This document shows, in pieces, positions 8,471-17,069 of a stretch of DNA of 64,000 bases. Both the position numbers and the translations under genes were made by a program. This DNA comes from Kocuria sp. TGY1127_2 (lineage in GTDB: Bacteria > Actinomycetota > Actinomycetes > Actinomycetales > Micrococcaceae): the NCBI RefSeq assembly GCF_013394385.1, contig NZ_AP022834.1, positions 372,001-436,000 on the forward strand, read 5' to 3'. The notes beneath the pieces were generated by a model. That model saw nothing but the letters and a program-made list of their open reading frames with translations. It was not told the origin of the DNA and made no database searches. Position 1 is the stretch's first letter. Each line of letters starts with the position of its first letter.

Positions 8471-9829
8471 CTAGCCCAGCGGCGAGGGGTTTTCTGCAGC
8501 GTCCGGATCCAACGGGTCGCTTCCGACAGACCGGCGACGTCGGGCGATGAAAGCCATGAGGTGATACACCACTAGCGTGGTTCCTGTGCCGAGGGCGATT
8601 CCCGCGAACTGCAATCCGAAGATGTCCCACGTGTAGTCCGCAATACCCACGATCAGGGCTACGGCCGCAGTCGTGAGGTTGACCTGATTGGAAAAATCCA
8701 CGCGGTTCTGGACCCAAATGCGTACGCCGAGCATGCCGATCATTCCGTACAAGACCGTCGCTGCGCCCCCGAGTACGCCTTCCGGCACGGTGGCTACCGC
8801 CGCGCCGAAGACCGGCATCACGGAGAGCAGCAGGGCACATATGGCGGCGACCCAGTAGGCTGCGGTGGAATAGACCTTGGTGGCGGCCATGACGCCGATA
8901 TTTTCGGCATAGGTTGTGGTGCCGGATCCTCCGCCCGTGCCCGCGATGGTCGTTGCCAATCCGTCGGCCATGATTGCGCGACCGGCGTAGTGGTCCAGAT
9001 TGGTTCCGGTCATCAAAGCCACGGACTTGACGTGGCCGATGTTCTCCGCGACCAGAACGAGGACCACGGGAACAAATAGGCCAGCGAGGGCCAGATGGAA
9101 CTCCGGAGCATGAAACTGCGGCAGCCCGAACAGGCCCTCGGAATCCCAAGCCTTCTGAATAGAACTGAAGTCGACTTCACCGCGAACTATTGCCGTGATG
9201 TATCCGATGAGCACGCCCAGCAGAATCGACAGGCGACCAAGGATTCCTCGGAAAAGCACCGAGATTAGAATGATCGATCCGAGCGTCACCAAGGCGGTCA
9301 CGGGTGCCTTCATGAAATTCTCTTTGGCAGACGGCGCGAGGTTGAAGCCGATCAATGCGACGATCGATCCCGTCACGAGTGGCGGCATCAAGGTCTGCAG
9401 CCATCCGGTGCCCGCGATTTGGACGATGAGCCCAATGACAAAGAGGGTCAATCCAGACATGACGACGCCGCCGAGCGCGCCGCCAGGGCCGTATTGGTTC
9501 ATGGCTGCTCCGATCGGCGCGATGAACGCAAAGGACGAGCCCAAGTATGAGGGCACCCGACCAGCCGTGAGGAGCAGGAACAGTATTGTGCCGATCCCGG
9601 AGAAGAACAGCGTGGTTGCCGGCGGAAAACCGGTGAGCAACGGCACCAGAAAAGTGGCGCCAAACATCGCGACGACGTGCTGGGCGCCGATGCTGATGGT
9701 GCGTCCCCAAACAAGACGTTCCTGCGGTGCCACCACCTGACCTGGAGCGACATGTCTTCCGTCGCCGTGAAGCGTCCATCTGAGCCCCATTTTCTGGGTA
9801 GTCGAGTCGGATGGGGGTGCAGAGCTCAC
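8471..9829 (-). CDS. Uracil-xanthine permease family transporter
   Basis: A nucleobase:cation symporter of the NCS2/UraA family in the cytoplasmic membrane. The protein (452 aa) has about 14 hydrophobic segments and begins with the typical sequence region ISIGAQHVVAMFGATFLVP. The substrate motif region 'GLFVPVVLVLVAENIGH' resembles the conserved TM8 carboxylate of UraA, supporting uracil transport. It is monocistronic, convergent with the aldo/keto reductase. No pyrimidine biosynthesis genes are adjacent. Confidence 0.88.
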   Translation of the reverse strand: MSSAPPSDSTTQKMGLRWTLHGDGRHVAPGQVVAPQERLVWGRTISIGAQHVVAMFGATFLVPLLTGFPPATTLFFSGIGTILFLLLTAGRVPSYLGSSFAFIAPIGAAMNQYGPGGALGGVVMSGLTLFVIGLIVQIAGTGWLQTLMPPLVTGSIVALIGFNLAPSAKENFMKAPVTALVTLGSIILISVLFRGILGRLSILLGVLIGYITAIVRGEVDFSSIQKAWDSEGLFGLPQFHAPEFHLALAGLFVPVVLVLVAENIGHVKSVALMTGTNLDHYAGRAIMADGLATTIAGTGGGSGTTTYAENIGVMAATKVYSTAAYWVAAICALLLSVMPVFGAAVATVPEGVLGGAATVLYGMIGMLGVRIWVQNRVDFSNQVNLTTAAVALIVGIADYTWDIFGLQFAGIALGTGTTLVVYHLMAFIARRRRSVGSDPLDPDAAENPSPLG

Positions 9830-9970
9830 GCTGACTCCTGGATGAGGTTCGATTGTCGACTTGCGGGCCCTTGCGAAGGCATCTGGCGACGCCGGGCTTC
9901 ATCAATTCTACGTAGTCGTAAGGGTAGGAGCGGCTGTCCGCGCTCCGTGCCTCGGCGAAATGAAATAGGC

Positions 9971-10405
9971 CTAGCCGAGGATCTCCTCGGCAAGTTCCGT
10001 CAGTTCGGGGGTTTCGCGGGCCTTTTGGGCGGCGCGTTCCAGTGCGGCATCGTGCGTGGGCTTGGCCTCGTTGAGGGTTTTTCTGCCGCTCGGCGTGAGT
10101 TCGGTGTAGATGCCGCGTCGGTCGTCTTCGCACAAGATCCGGGTCAGAAGTCCGCGGTCTTGGAGGCGGTTGACGAGCCGTGTGGTCGCGCTGGGAGACA
10201 GGGCTGCGGCGCGCCTGAGCTGGGACATGCGCATATGCCATCCGTCTTGGCGGCTCAAGGCTTCCAGGACGTTGTACTCGACCACCGACAGCTGGTGCTT
10301 GGAGTCGAGGTCCTTCTCCAACTCACCCTCGATCAGATGGTGAAGCGCCGCGAGTCGGAGCCATCCTTGGGCACGGATTTCGAGGGCATCGTTACTGATG
10401 GACAT
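9971..10405 (-). CDS. MarR family transcriptional regulator
   Basis: A winged-helix repressor of the MarR type (144 aa), probably dimeric. The HTH runs through MRMSQLRRAAALSPSATTRLVNRLQDRGLLTR and the wing is EDDRRGIYTELTPSG. I chose the ATG at 10405 (MSISNDALEI); a more distal in-frame start at 10447 would overlap the promoter region. A TATCAT hexamer ends 6 bases before this ATG, compatible with a leaderless message. It is divergent from an MFS exporter, the usual arrangement of a MarR repressor controlling an efflux gene. Confidence 0.88.
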   Translation of the reverse strand: MSISNDALEIRAQGWLRLAALHHLIEGELEKDLDSKHQLSVVEYNVLEALSRQDGWHMRMSQLRRAAALSPSATTRLVNRLQDRGLLTRILCEDDRRGIYTELTPSGRKTLNEAKPTHDAALERAAQKARETPELTELAEEILG

Positions 10406-10452
10406 GAAATCATGATACCAAGAGGTTGCAATATCGGGCGCCTGCAACTAGT

Positions 10453-10479
10453 TTTGCATACGCCGTTGTTTGCATACGC
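10453..10479. promoter_or_regulatory. Tandem 11-bp repeat, candidate operator between marR and MFS gene
   Basis: TTTGCATACGC occurs twice (10453-10463 and 10469-10479), 16 bases apart. A TATAAA-like -10 element follows at 10482-10487, ahead of the MFS start at 10538. Related TTGCAA/CTGCAAC words occur just upstream. Repressor binding here is an inference from position. Confidence 0.45.
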
Positions 10480-10537
10480 GTTATAAACGCTCGTACAACT
10501 CAACGCGATATTCGTTGCTCCCGACTTGAGGTATTCC

Positions 10538-11785
10538 ATGAAAAATATCCCCTTAGGCCTCCTGGCGTTGGCGATCGGAGGGTTTGGCATCGGCCTGACC
10601 GAATTCGTGATCGCTGGTCTCCTGCCCGAGGTCGCTCAGGCCTTCGGCGTCAACGAAGCAAAGGCTGGGGGCCTTATCTCCGGCTACGCTCTTGCCGTTG
10701 CTGTGGGAGCGATCGTGCTGACTCTGCTCCTGAATGCGGTGCCGCGGAAGGTTGCTCTTCTGGGGCTGCTGATTCTGTTCATTGCCGGCAATCTCATATC
10801 TGCCCTGGCCGGAACCTACAGTCTGATGCTGACCGGTCGAATTCTGGCGGCCCTTTGTCACGGTGCATTCTTCGGTATCGGCTCCGTGGTCGCCGCATCT
10901 ATGGTTGCACCATCCAAGCAGTCCGGGGCAATAGCCCTCATGTTCGGCGGGTTGACGACAGCAAATGTCCTCGGAGTTCCGTTAGGGACCCTGATCGGGC
11001 AGGCCTTCGGGTGGCGTTCCACATTTTGGGTCATCACGATGATCGGGATCGGTGCATTCGTTGCCATTGCGGCGCTCGTTCCGGCCATGCAGTCAATGAG
11101 TCCTCAGGCAAACTCGGTAGAGCGCAATGAATCCGCATCCGTCCGGATTCGTCGAGAACTGTATGCCTTTACGCGCATACAGGTTCTGCTTTCCCTTCTC
11201 GTCACGGTTCTCGGATTCGGCGGGATGTTCGGCGCCTTCACCTACATCTCATACATTTTGACCGGCGTATCCGGATTCCCGTCGACCTGGGTTCCGTGGC
11301 TATTGGTTGCTTTCGGGGTGGGGCTCTTTGCCGGCAATCTCTACGGGGGCCGTGCGGCGGATCGCAACAATCACATGACGATCCTGACCGTGCTCGTTGC
11401 CCTGGTGATCGTTATGTCCCTCTTTGCCCTGACGGCACAGTTCAAGGTCACAGCGGTGCTGTTCCTGATGCTGATGGGTCTCTTCGGTTTCGCGATCGTG
11501 CCAGGGCTGCAGAATCGAATTCTTTCCCATGCCGGTGACGCCCCCACTCTCGCGTCAGGAGCCAACATTGCGGCTTTCAATATCGGCAATGCCATGGGCG
11601 CCTGGCTTTCCGGGCTCGGAATCTCTCTGGGGTTGGGGTACGCCTCCGCATTATGGATAGGGGCAGGATTGTCCCTGGTGGCCCTGATCGTTTTTGCCAT
11701 CTCGATCACGTTGCCGGGCGGAAGGCCTCGGAAGCCGGCGTCTGCCCCGACGAGCGAGGTCGTGGGTGGAGTATCCAGGCAATGA
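10538..11785 (+). CDS. MFS transporter (DHA1-type drug exporter)
   Basis: A 12-TM major facilitator (415 aa) of the AraJ/YdhP/Cmx-like DHA1 group. Visible signatures are GLTEFVIAGLLPEVA in TM1, LTGRILAALCHGAFFGIGSVVA in TM4 and ANVLGVPLGTLIG in TM5, where antiporters carry their motif C. These features suggest proton-driven export of a small molecule. I use the ATG at 10538, with GAGG 6 bases upstream, rather than the in-frame TTG at 10526. It is divergent from the marR gene, which probably represses it. Confidence 0.87.
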   Translation: MKNIPLGLLALAIGGFGIGLTEFVIAGLLPEVAQAFGVNEAKAGGLISGYALAVAVGAIVLTLLLNAVPRKVALLGLLILFIAGNLISALAGTYSLMLTGRILAALCHGAFFGIGSVVAASMVAPSKQSGAIALMFGGLTTANVLGVPLGTLIGQAFGWRSTFWVITMIGIGAFVAIAALVPAMQSMSPQANSVERNESASVRIRRELYAFTRIQVLLSLLVTVLGFGGMFGAFTYISYILTGVSGFPSTWVPWLLVAFGVGLFAGNLYGGRAADRNNHMTILTVLVALVIVMSLFALTAQFKVTAVLFLMLMGLFGFAIVPGLQNRILSHAGDAPTLASGANIAAFNIGNAMGAWLSGLGISLGLGYASALWIGAGLSLVALIVFAISITLPGGRPRKPASAPTSEVVGGVSRQ

Positions 11786-11834
11786 TGAAGGCAGGCGCTG
11801 TTGAGCCCTTCCGGATGAACCGGGCGGGAATGCG

Positions 11835-11872
11835 CAAAGGGTGGGACTCTCGAATGAGAGTCCCACCCTTTG
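11835..11872. terminator. Bidirectional terminator
   Basis: A perfect 17-bp stem (11835-11851 with 11856-11872) closes on a GAAT tetraloop. The arm ends in AAAG/CTTT, so it can terminate both the MFS gene and the convergent peptide transporter gene. Confidence 0.85.
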
Positions 11873-11888
11873 GTGAGCGGAGGGCAAC

Positions 11889-13364
11889 CTACTTGAGGCC
11901 GCGCATCATCCTGAGGATCGGTTTGCGGACGAGCCACAGAATCACGCCGGCTACGATGCTGATGAGGCCCATCGTCAGGAAGTAGGGCACTTCCGCCTGT
12001 TCCGAGTAGAACTGAGCGAGCCAGCCGGAAAGGGCGGTACCCATCGCGACCGATGTCCAGTACCACGCCATCATCTGAGACTTGTGCGCCTCAGGGGCGA
12101 AGCGCGTGGTCGCTGACGTCCCGGTGGGGGAAAGCGTCAGCTCCGCAACCGTGCAGACGAACAGAATCAGCACGAGCCACCACAGGCTCACGATGTGATG
12201 TCCGGCCGGCAGCAGGAAGATCAGGAATGCGATTCCCACGCCGATCATGCCCAAGGAGAACTTGGTGACGGTGGAGGGCTGGCGATTGCCGAGCTTGGTC
12301 CACATGGTCGCGAACACTGTTCCCAAAAGAATGATGAAGACCGGGTTGATCGACTGGAACATGCCCGGCTTGAACTCCAACCCGAACAAGTGCCAATCGA
12401 GACGACTGTCCGAGTAGACGGCCATGACCGTGAACTGTTGCTGGTACAGGGCCCAGAACACCGCGTTGCCGATCCACAGCGGGACGAAGGCCAGAACCCT
12501 CGAATGTTCGGTCTCGCTGGTCTTGTTGCTGCGAATCAGGATCGTGCCCAGAACAATCGCCCCGAGCAAGGTGATGCCGATGACCCAGTTGGAGATGTTT
12601 CCTGGTGTGATGAGGCCCGTGAGGCACAGAACCAGGATGATCAGAACCGCGACGAGGAGGCCGCCGACGAACATGCCCTTTTGACGGCCGTTCGCCGGAT
12701 TGTTGACGTGGTGGACCGTTTCTGGGAGGTTCTTGCGGGTCAACATGTACTGCAGAAGGCCCAGGGCCATGCCGATCGCGGCGAGCAGGAACCCGAAGTG
12801 GAAACCGAGGATGCCCCAGCCGGTATTGGTGAACAGGGGCCCCACGAGAGCGCCGATATTGACGCCCATGTAGAAGACCGTGAACCCTGCTTCGCGGCGC
12901 ATGTCCTTCGTGTCATAGAGGGAGGCAACAAGGACGGACGCATTTGTCTTGAGGCAGCCGGAGCCCACAGCGATCAGCACGAGGCCGATGATCACACCAG
13001 CGAAGTTGGGGATCAGGGACAGTGCGAGGTGCCCGAACATAATGGCAATTGCGGAATAGAACAGGGTTCGTTCGGGGCCGAAGACCCGGTCGCCCAAATA
13101 GCCGCCGAGAATGGCCATGAGGTAAACCATGCCGCCGTATGCGCCGATGATCCCTGTGGCTGCGGCCTGATCGAGGCCGAGGCCGCCATCGGCGGCCGAG
13201 TAGTACAGGTAGTAAACGAGGATGCCTTGCATCCCGTAAAAGGAGAAACGCTCCCACATCTCAACAGAGAAGAGATTGGCGAGCATTCGGGGGTGGCCGA
13301 AGAAGGTCTTGCCGCTCGGATTCCGAGGGTCTACCTCCGTGCCTTCAGCGACGTGACTAGACAT
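11889..13364 (-). CDS. POT/PTR family oligopeptide:proton symporter
   Basis: A proton-dependent di-/tripeptide transporter of the POT family (491 aa, about 14 hydrophobic segments). The family's proton-coupling ExxER motif is seen as EMWERFSFYGMQ near residue 35. The second family signature is the FYMGVNIGALVGPL region. It imports short peptides for nutrition. It stands alone with its own terminator. Confidence 0.9.
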   Translation of the reverse strand: MSSHVAEGTEVDPRNPSGKTFFGHPRMLANLFSVEMWERFSFYGMQGILVYYLYYSAADGGLGLDQAAATGIIGAYGGMVYLMAILGGYLGDRVFGPERTLFYSAIAIMFGHLALSLIPNFAGVIIGLVLIAVGSGCLKTNASVLVASLYDTKDMRREAGFTVFYMGVNIGALVGPLFTNTGWGILGFHFGFLLAAIGMALGLLQYMLTRKNLPETVHHVNNPANGRQKGMFVGGLLVAVLIILVLCLTGLITPGNISNWVIGITLLGAIVLGTILIRSNKTSETEHSRVLAFVPLWIGNAVFWALYQQQFTVMAVYSDSRLDWHLFGLEFKPGMFQSINPVFIILLGTVFATMWTKLGNRQPSTVTKFSLGMIGVGIAFLIFLLPAGHHIVSLWWLVLILFVCTVAELTLSPTGTSATTRFAPEAHKSQMMAWYWTSVAMGTALSGWLAQFYSEQAEVPYFLTMGLISIVAGVILWLVRKPILRMMRGLK

Positions 13365-13528
13365 CGGATAGCACCGTTCGTAGATAGGATTTTAAGTATG
13401 CCGTCCGCAACTCTAACCCCAAAGTGTGAAGCGGCGCATACTTAGCTTTGGTATGAGCCTGTGTTGGATCCGATCGGAGTCGGGGCGATCAGGGGCCGTC
13501 TGCGCCCGTACGCCGCCATTTCGTTGCC

Positions 13529-13589
13529 TCATAGTCATCAAGATTTTGGATGACGATGAGCGACTATGTGACTAGCATCATGACTATGA
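13529..13589. promoter_or_regulatory. Three copies of GACTATG around the AlbA_2 gene start
   Basis: CATAGTC (13530-13536) is inverted relative to GACTATG at 13562-13568 and 13582-13588. The outermost pair extends to a 10-bp perfect inverted repeat, TCATAGTCAT (13529-13538) with ATGACTATGA (13580-13589). The cluster covers the likely transcription and translation start, so it may be an autoregulatory operator. Confidence 0.45.
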
Positions 13590-15163
13590 AGAGCACTAGA
13601 CAGCTCATCAAGGAACTCAGGGCATCGGGCTCGGAATCGACCGAGGTCGAGGTCAAATCCGGCCTCCATGGCTTTCCCAAGTCTGCCGTGGAGACAATGA
13701 GTTCGTTCGCGAACGGAACCGGCGGAACCATTCTCTTCGGTCTCACCGACAAGACGTTCCGCCCCGTCAAAGGCTTCGACGCGCAACGCGTTCACGACGC
13801 GGTGTCCAATGCGGTCAGGGCGAAGCTCACGCCGCATCCAGCCGTCGAGCTCTCGGTTGAGGAATTCGAGGGCGCCAGAGTCGTCAGAGCCGATGTCGAG
13901 GAGCTTCCGTACTTCGACAAGCCCTGTTTCGTGGCCAGCAAAGGAGCGTACGGGGGCTCGTATATACGGATCGGCGAAGGCGACCACAAGCTCTCGGAGT
14001 ACGAGGTCACGCAATTGCGCGACAATCGCGTGCAACCCGGCTACGACCGGGAAGCCGTGGAAAATGGGAACCAAGAAACGCTCAATGCCCAAGCCGTCGA
14101 CAACCTTCTCGAGAAAGCCTGCGAGCGTACCCCCGCCGCCTTCAGTGGGGTCGAACCCCGGATTGCTCTCAAGAGGCTCAACGTCACGCACGAATCCACA
14201 CGTCGGGCCCGGCCGACGCTCGCTGGCCTCTTGGCTCTTGGGGTATATCCCCAAGAGTTCTTTCCCCAGCTCAATGTAACGTTCGTGGCGGTTCCGGGGA
14301 CATCGCTCGGGGAGGTGGATGCGGGCGGCGTCGCTTTCACGGACAACCAGTCGTTCAACGGGCCCATTCCGACGTTGATCACCGCCTCGGTAGAGGCTGT
14401 GCGGCGAAATTCGAATCGAGCGGCGATCATCACGGGGGCGGGCCGGAGGGATGTTTACGACTTTCCCGACGTCGCCGTCCGAGAAGCCATGACCAACGCC
14501 CTCATGCATCGGGATTACAGCCCGTATGCTCGCGGAATACAGGTCCAGATGGAGCTCTATTCGGATCGTCTGGAAATCCGCAATCCCGGGGGCTTGTACG
14601 GCGGGATTCGAGTCGAGGAGCTAGGGCGTGTTTTCACATCGTCGTCGCGTAACGCGGCCCTGGCGAAATTGCTCGAAGAAGTCGAGATGCCCCGAACCGG
14701 GACGTCGGTCTGTGAAAATCGTGGGTCAGGTATCGCCCGCATGGCGTTTGCGATGGAACAAGCTGGCAAGCCATCCCCGGAGTTCCGCGTGACACCAACC
14801 TCCGTGACCGTGATACTGCGCTTGGCGCCGGTTCCTTCCGCGAGTTCCGTACCCCACTCGCAGCTGCGCACGGAAGCACAGGGGCGCACCCGGATAGCGC
14901 TCAACGCCGATTCACATGAGCAGCAGCTCATTGAACTCATGGCCCGGCGAAGCGCACCGATCACGAGTCAACGTATTCAGGACGCTCTGTGCCTCTCGCA
15001 GTCCGCAGCCAACCGTCTCCTGAAGAGGATGATCGACGCGGGTCAGGTCCTGCCGACTGCCCCGCCCCGCAGTCACCGCAGAAGGTACCTGCTCGCGGAC
15101 GGGGTAAGGGGCAGCTCGGATGGGAACGCGCGACGAATTATTGGCGGGAAAGTACGGCCTTGA
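13580..15163 (+). CDS. AlbA_2-domain putative ATPase/regulator with C-terminal winged helix
   Basis: This protein belongs to the 'divergent AAA-4/AlbA_2' family of putative DNA-binding regulators. The N-terminal AlbA_2 domain spans roughly the first 120 residues (SESTEVEVKSG..., then SFANGTGGTILFGL and GGSYIRIGEGDHKLS). A GHKL-like ATPase domain follows, with the N-box-like VREAMTNALMHRDYS, then IRNPGGL and ENRGSGIARM. The last 90 residues contain a winged-helix-like region (APITSQRIQDALCLSQSAANRLLKRM). The function of this family is poorly known. Starts at 13550, 13580 or 13586 are possible; I favour 13580/13586 because the repeated motif then lies at or before the start. It stands alone between unrelated genes and may be horizontally acquired. 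Confidence 0.75.
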   Translation: MTMKSTRQLIKELRASGSESTEVEVKSGLHGFPKSAVETMSSFANGTGGTILFGLTDKTFRPVKGFDAQRVHDAVSNAVRAKLTPHPAVELSVEEFEGARVVRADVEELPYFDKPCFVASKGAYGGSYIRIGEGDHKLSEYEVTQLRDNRVQPGYDREAVENGNQETLNAQAVDNLLEKACERTPAAFSGVEPRIALKRLNVTHESTRRARPTLAGLLALGVYPQEFFPQLNVTFVAVPGTSLGEVDAGGVAFTDNQSFNGPIPTLITASVEAVRRNSNRAAIITGAGRRDVYDFPDVAVREAMTNALMHRDYSPYARGIQVQMELYSDRLEIRNPGGLYGGIRVEELGRVFTSSSRNAALAKLLEEVEMPRTGTSVCENRGSGIARMAFAMEQAGKPSPEFRVTPTSVTVILRLAPVPSASSVPHSQLRTEAQGRTRIALNADSHEQQLIELMARRSAPITSQRIQDALCLSQSAANRLLKRMIDAGQVLPTAPPRSHRRRYLLADGVRGSSDGNARRIIGGKVRP

Positions 15164-15260
15164 CCTCACCCATGGGTCGCGGTGTTGGCGAAAGCCTATA
15201 TGCTTTCCCGATCTGATCGAGAGCAAAGCGGTGTGTGGCCATCTTCCGGCCGTCTCCGCC

Positions 15261-16895
15261 TTAGCTGAGGGCTCCGTCGACCAGGGCCTTGGCTTCCTTT
15301 TGGACCTCGGCCAAATGCTCGTCTCCCTTGAAAGATTCCGCGTAGATCTTGTAGACGTCCTCGGTTCCTGATGGGCGGGCAGCGAACCACGCGTTTTCCG
15401 TGACGACTTTCAGGCCGCCGATCGGTTCTCCATTTCCAGGTGCCTCGGTCAAAGTCGCAGTGATGGCCTCTCCTGCGAGCTCGGTTGCGGTGACGTCCGC
15501 GGCGGAAAGTTTCTTGAGCTTTGCCTTTTGCTCTCTGTTCGCGGGCGCGTCGATGCGCGCGTAGCTGGGCGAACCGAAATCCTCCGTCAGCTCCGCGTAA
15601 CGCTGAGACGGGGTCTTGCCGGTAACCGCCGTCATCTCCGCCGCCAGCAGGGCCAGGATGATCCCGTCCTTGTCCGTTGTCCAGACCGAGCCGTCTTTTC
15701 TCAGGAAGGAAGCACCGGCAGATTCCTCGCCGCCGAAGCCCAGAGAACCGTCCATGAGGCCTGCGACGAAGAATTTGAAGCCCACGGGAACTTCGACCAA
15801 GGGGCGGTTCAGGGATGCGGCGACCTTGTCGATGACGGATGAGGAAACCAGGGTCTTGCCGACCCCTGCGGCCCCCGGCCAGTCCGGTCGGTGGCTGTAC
15901 AGATAGTCGATGGCGACCGCGAGGTAGTGATTGGGGTTCATCAGCCCTTCATCCGGGGTGACGATTCCGTGCCGGTCAGAATCGGCGTCGTTGCCGGTCG
16001 CTATGTCGTACTTGTCCCGCGAGGCAATCAGGGAAGCCATGGCATTGGGCGACGAGCAGTCCATGCGGATTTTCTCGTCCCAATCCAAGGTCATGAACGA
16101 CCATCTGGGATCGACCTCGGGATTCACGACGGTCATGTTGAGGCCGAATCGCTCCGAGATGGTGATCCAGTACTCGACGGCGGCCGAGCCCATGGGGTCG
16201 GCACCGATGCGCAACCCCGAATCGCGGATCGCTTCGAGGTCGATGACCTCGGGCAGTGCCGAGACGTAGGAGGTCATGAAATCGAAGCGCCCGGTCGTGT
16301 CCGCAGCTTTGGCCCGGGCCAGCGGCAGCCTCTTGACGCCCGCGAGATCGTTCTCGAGGAGCTCGTTCGCGCGGTCCGCAATCCACGAGGTCGCGTCCGA
16401 ATCCGCAGGCCCACCGTGCGGTGGATTGTATTTGAAACCGCCGTCTGTGGGTGGGTTGTGGCTCGGGGTGATGACGATGCCGTCCGCACGCTCCGCCGAA
16501 GGCTTGGCGTTGTGCGTCAGTATCGCGTGGGACAGGGACGGAGTGGGAACGTAGCCGTCGTTGGAATCCACTAAGACGTGGACCTCATTGCCTGCCAGAA
16601 CTTCCAAAGCAGTCTCTTGGGCGGGACCGGACAGCGCATGGGTGTCACGACCCATGTAGAGAGGACCCTTGTAGCCCTGACCGGCTCGATACTCGACAAT
16701 CGCCTGGGTGATCGCTGCGATATGAGCCTCATTGAACGACGCTTTGAAAGAACTTCCGCGATGGCCTGACGTGCCGAATGAGACACGCTGGTCGGGGTCT
16801 CCCGAGTCCGGGACCACCGAGTAGTAGGCGTCGGTCAATTCCTTGAGATCGACAAGGTCTTGTGGTTGAGCGGGGGTTCCTGCGCGGTTAGCCAT
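15261..16895 (-). CDS. pgm: Phosphoglucomutase (alpha-D-glucose phosphate-specific)
   Basis: Interconverts glucose 1-phosphate and glucose 6-phosphate, linking glycogen and cell-wall sugar nucleotides to glycolysis. The phosphoserine is S145 in VITPSHNPP. The Mg-binding loop is GNDADSDRHG near 301-310, the sugar loop is GFGGEESAGASF, and the phosphate-binding loop is RPSGTEDVYKIYAE. Length (544 aa) is that of the E. coli Pgm type. A TAGGTT hexamer ends six bases upstream of the ATG, so the message may be leaderless. Confidence 0.96.
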   Translation of the reverse strand: MANRAGTPAQPQDLVDLKELTDAYYSVVPDSGDPDQRVSFGTSGHRGSSFKASFNEAHIAAITQAIVEYRAGQGYKGPLYMGRDTHALSGPAQETALEVLAGNEVHVLVDSNDGYVPTPSLSHAILTHNAKPSAERADGIVITPSHNPPTDGGFKYNPPHGGPADSDATSWIADRANELLENDLAGVKRLPLARAKAADTTGRFDFMTSYVSALPEVIDLEAIRDSGLRIGADPMGSAAVEYWITISERFGLNMTVVNPEVDPRWSFMTLDWDEKIRMDCSSPNAMASLIASRDKYDIATGNDADSDRHGIVTPDEGLMNPNHYLAVAIDYLYSHRPDWPGAAGVGKTLVSSSVIDKVAASLNRPLVEVPVGFKFFVAGLMDGSLGFGGEESAGASFLRKDGSVWTTDKDGIILALLAAEMTAVTGKTPSQRYAELTEDFGSPSYARIDAPANREQKAKLKKLSAADVTATELAGEAITATLTEAPGNGEPIGGLKVVTENAWFAARPSGTEDVYKIYAESFKGDEHLAEVQKEAKALVDGALS

Positions 16896-17069
16896 GACTT
16901 AAACCTATCCCGAAAAAGCTGAGCGGGGGCTACGGCGGGCTTATCACCTCGCCGTCCACACTCGGTTGGTTCTTACGTCTCTACAATCATGGGCAGCTGA
17001 TCGGTCCTCGTCTGCCCGACGCCGGTTGCGGCTGATGCGCGTCCGGCGTCGAGCGGATATCTCGATTCC

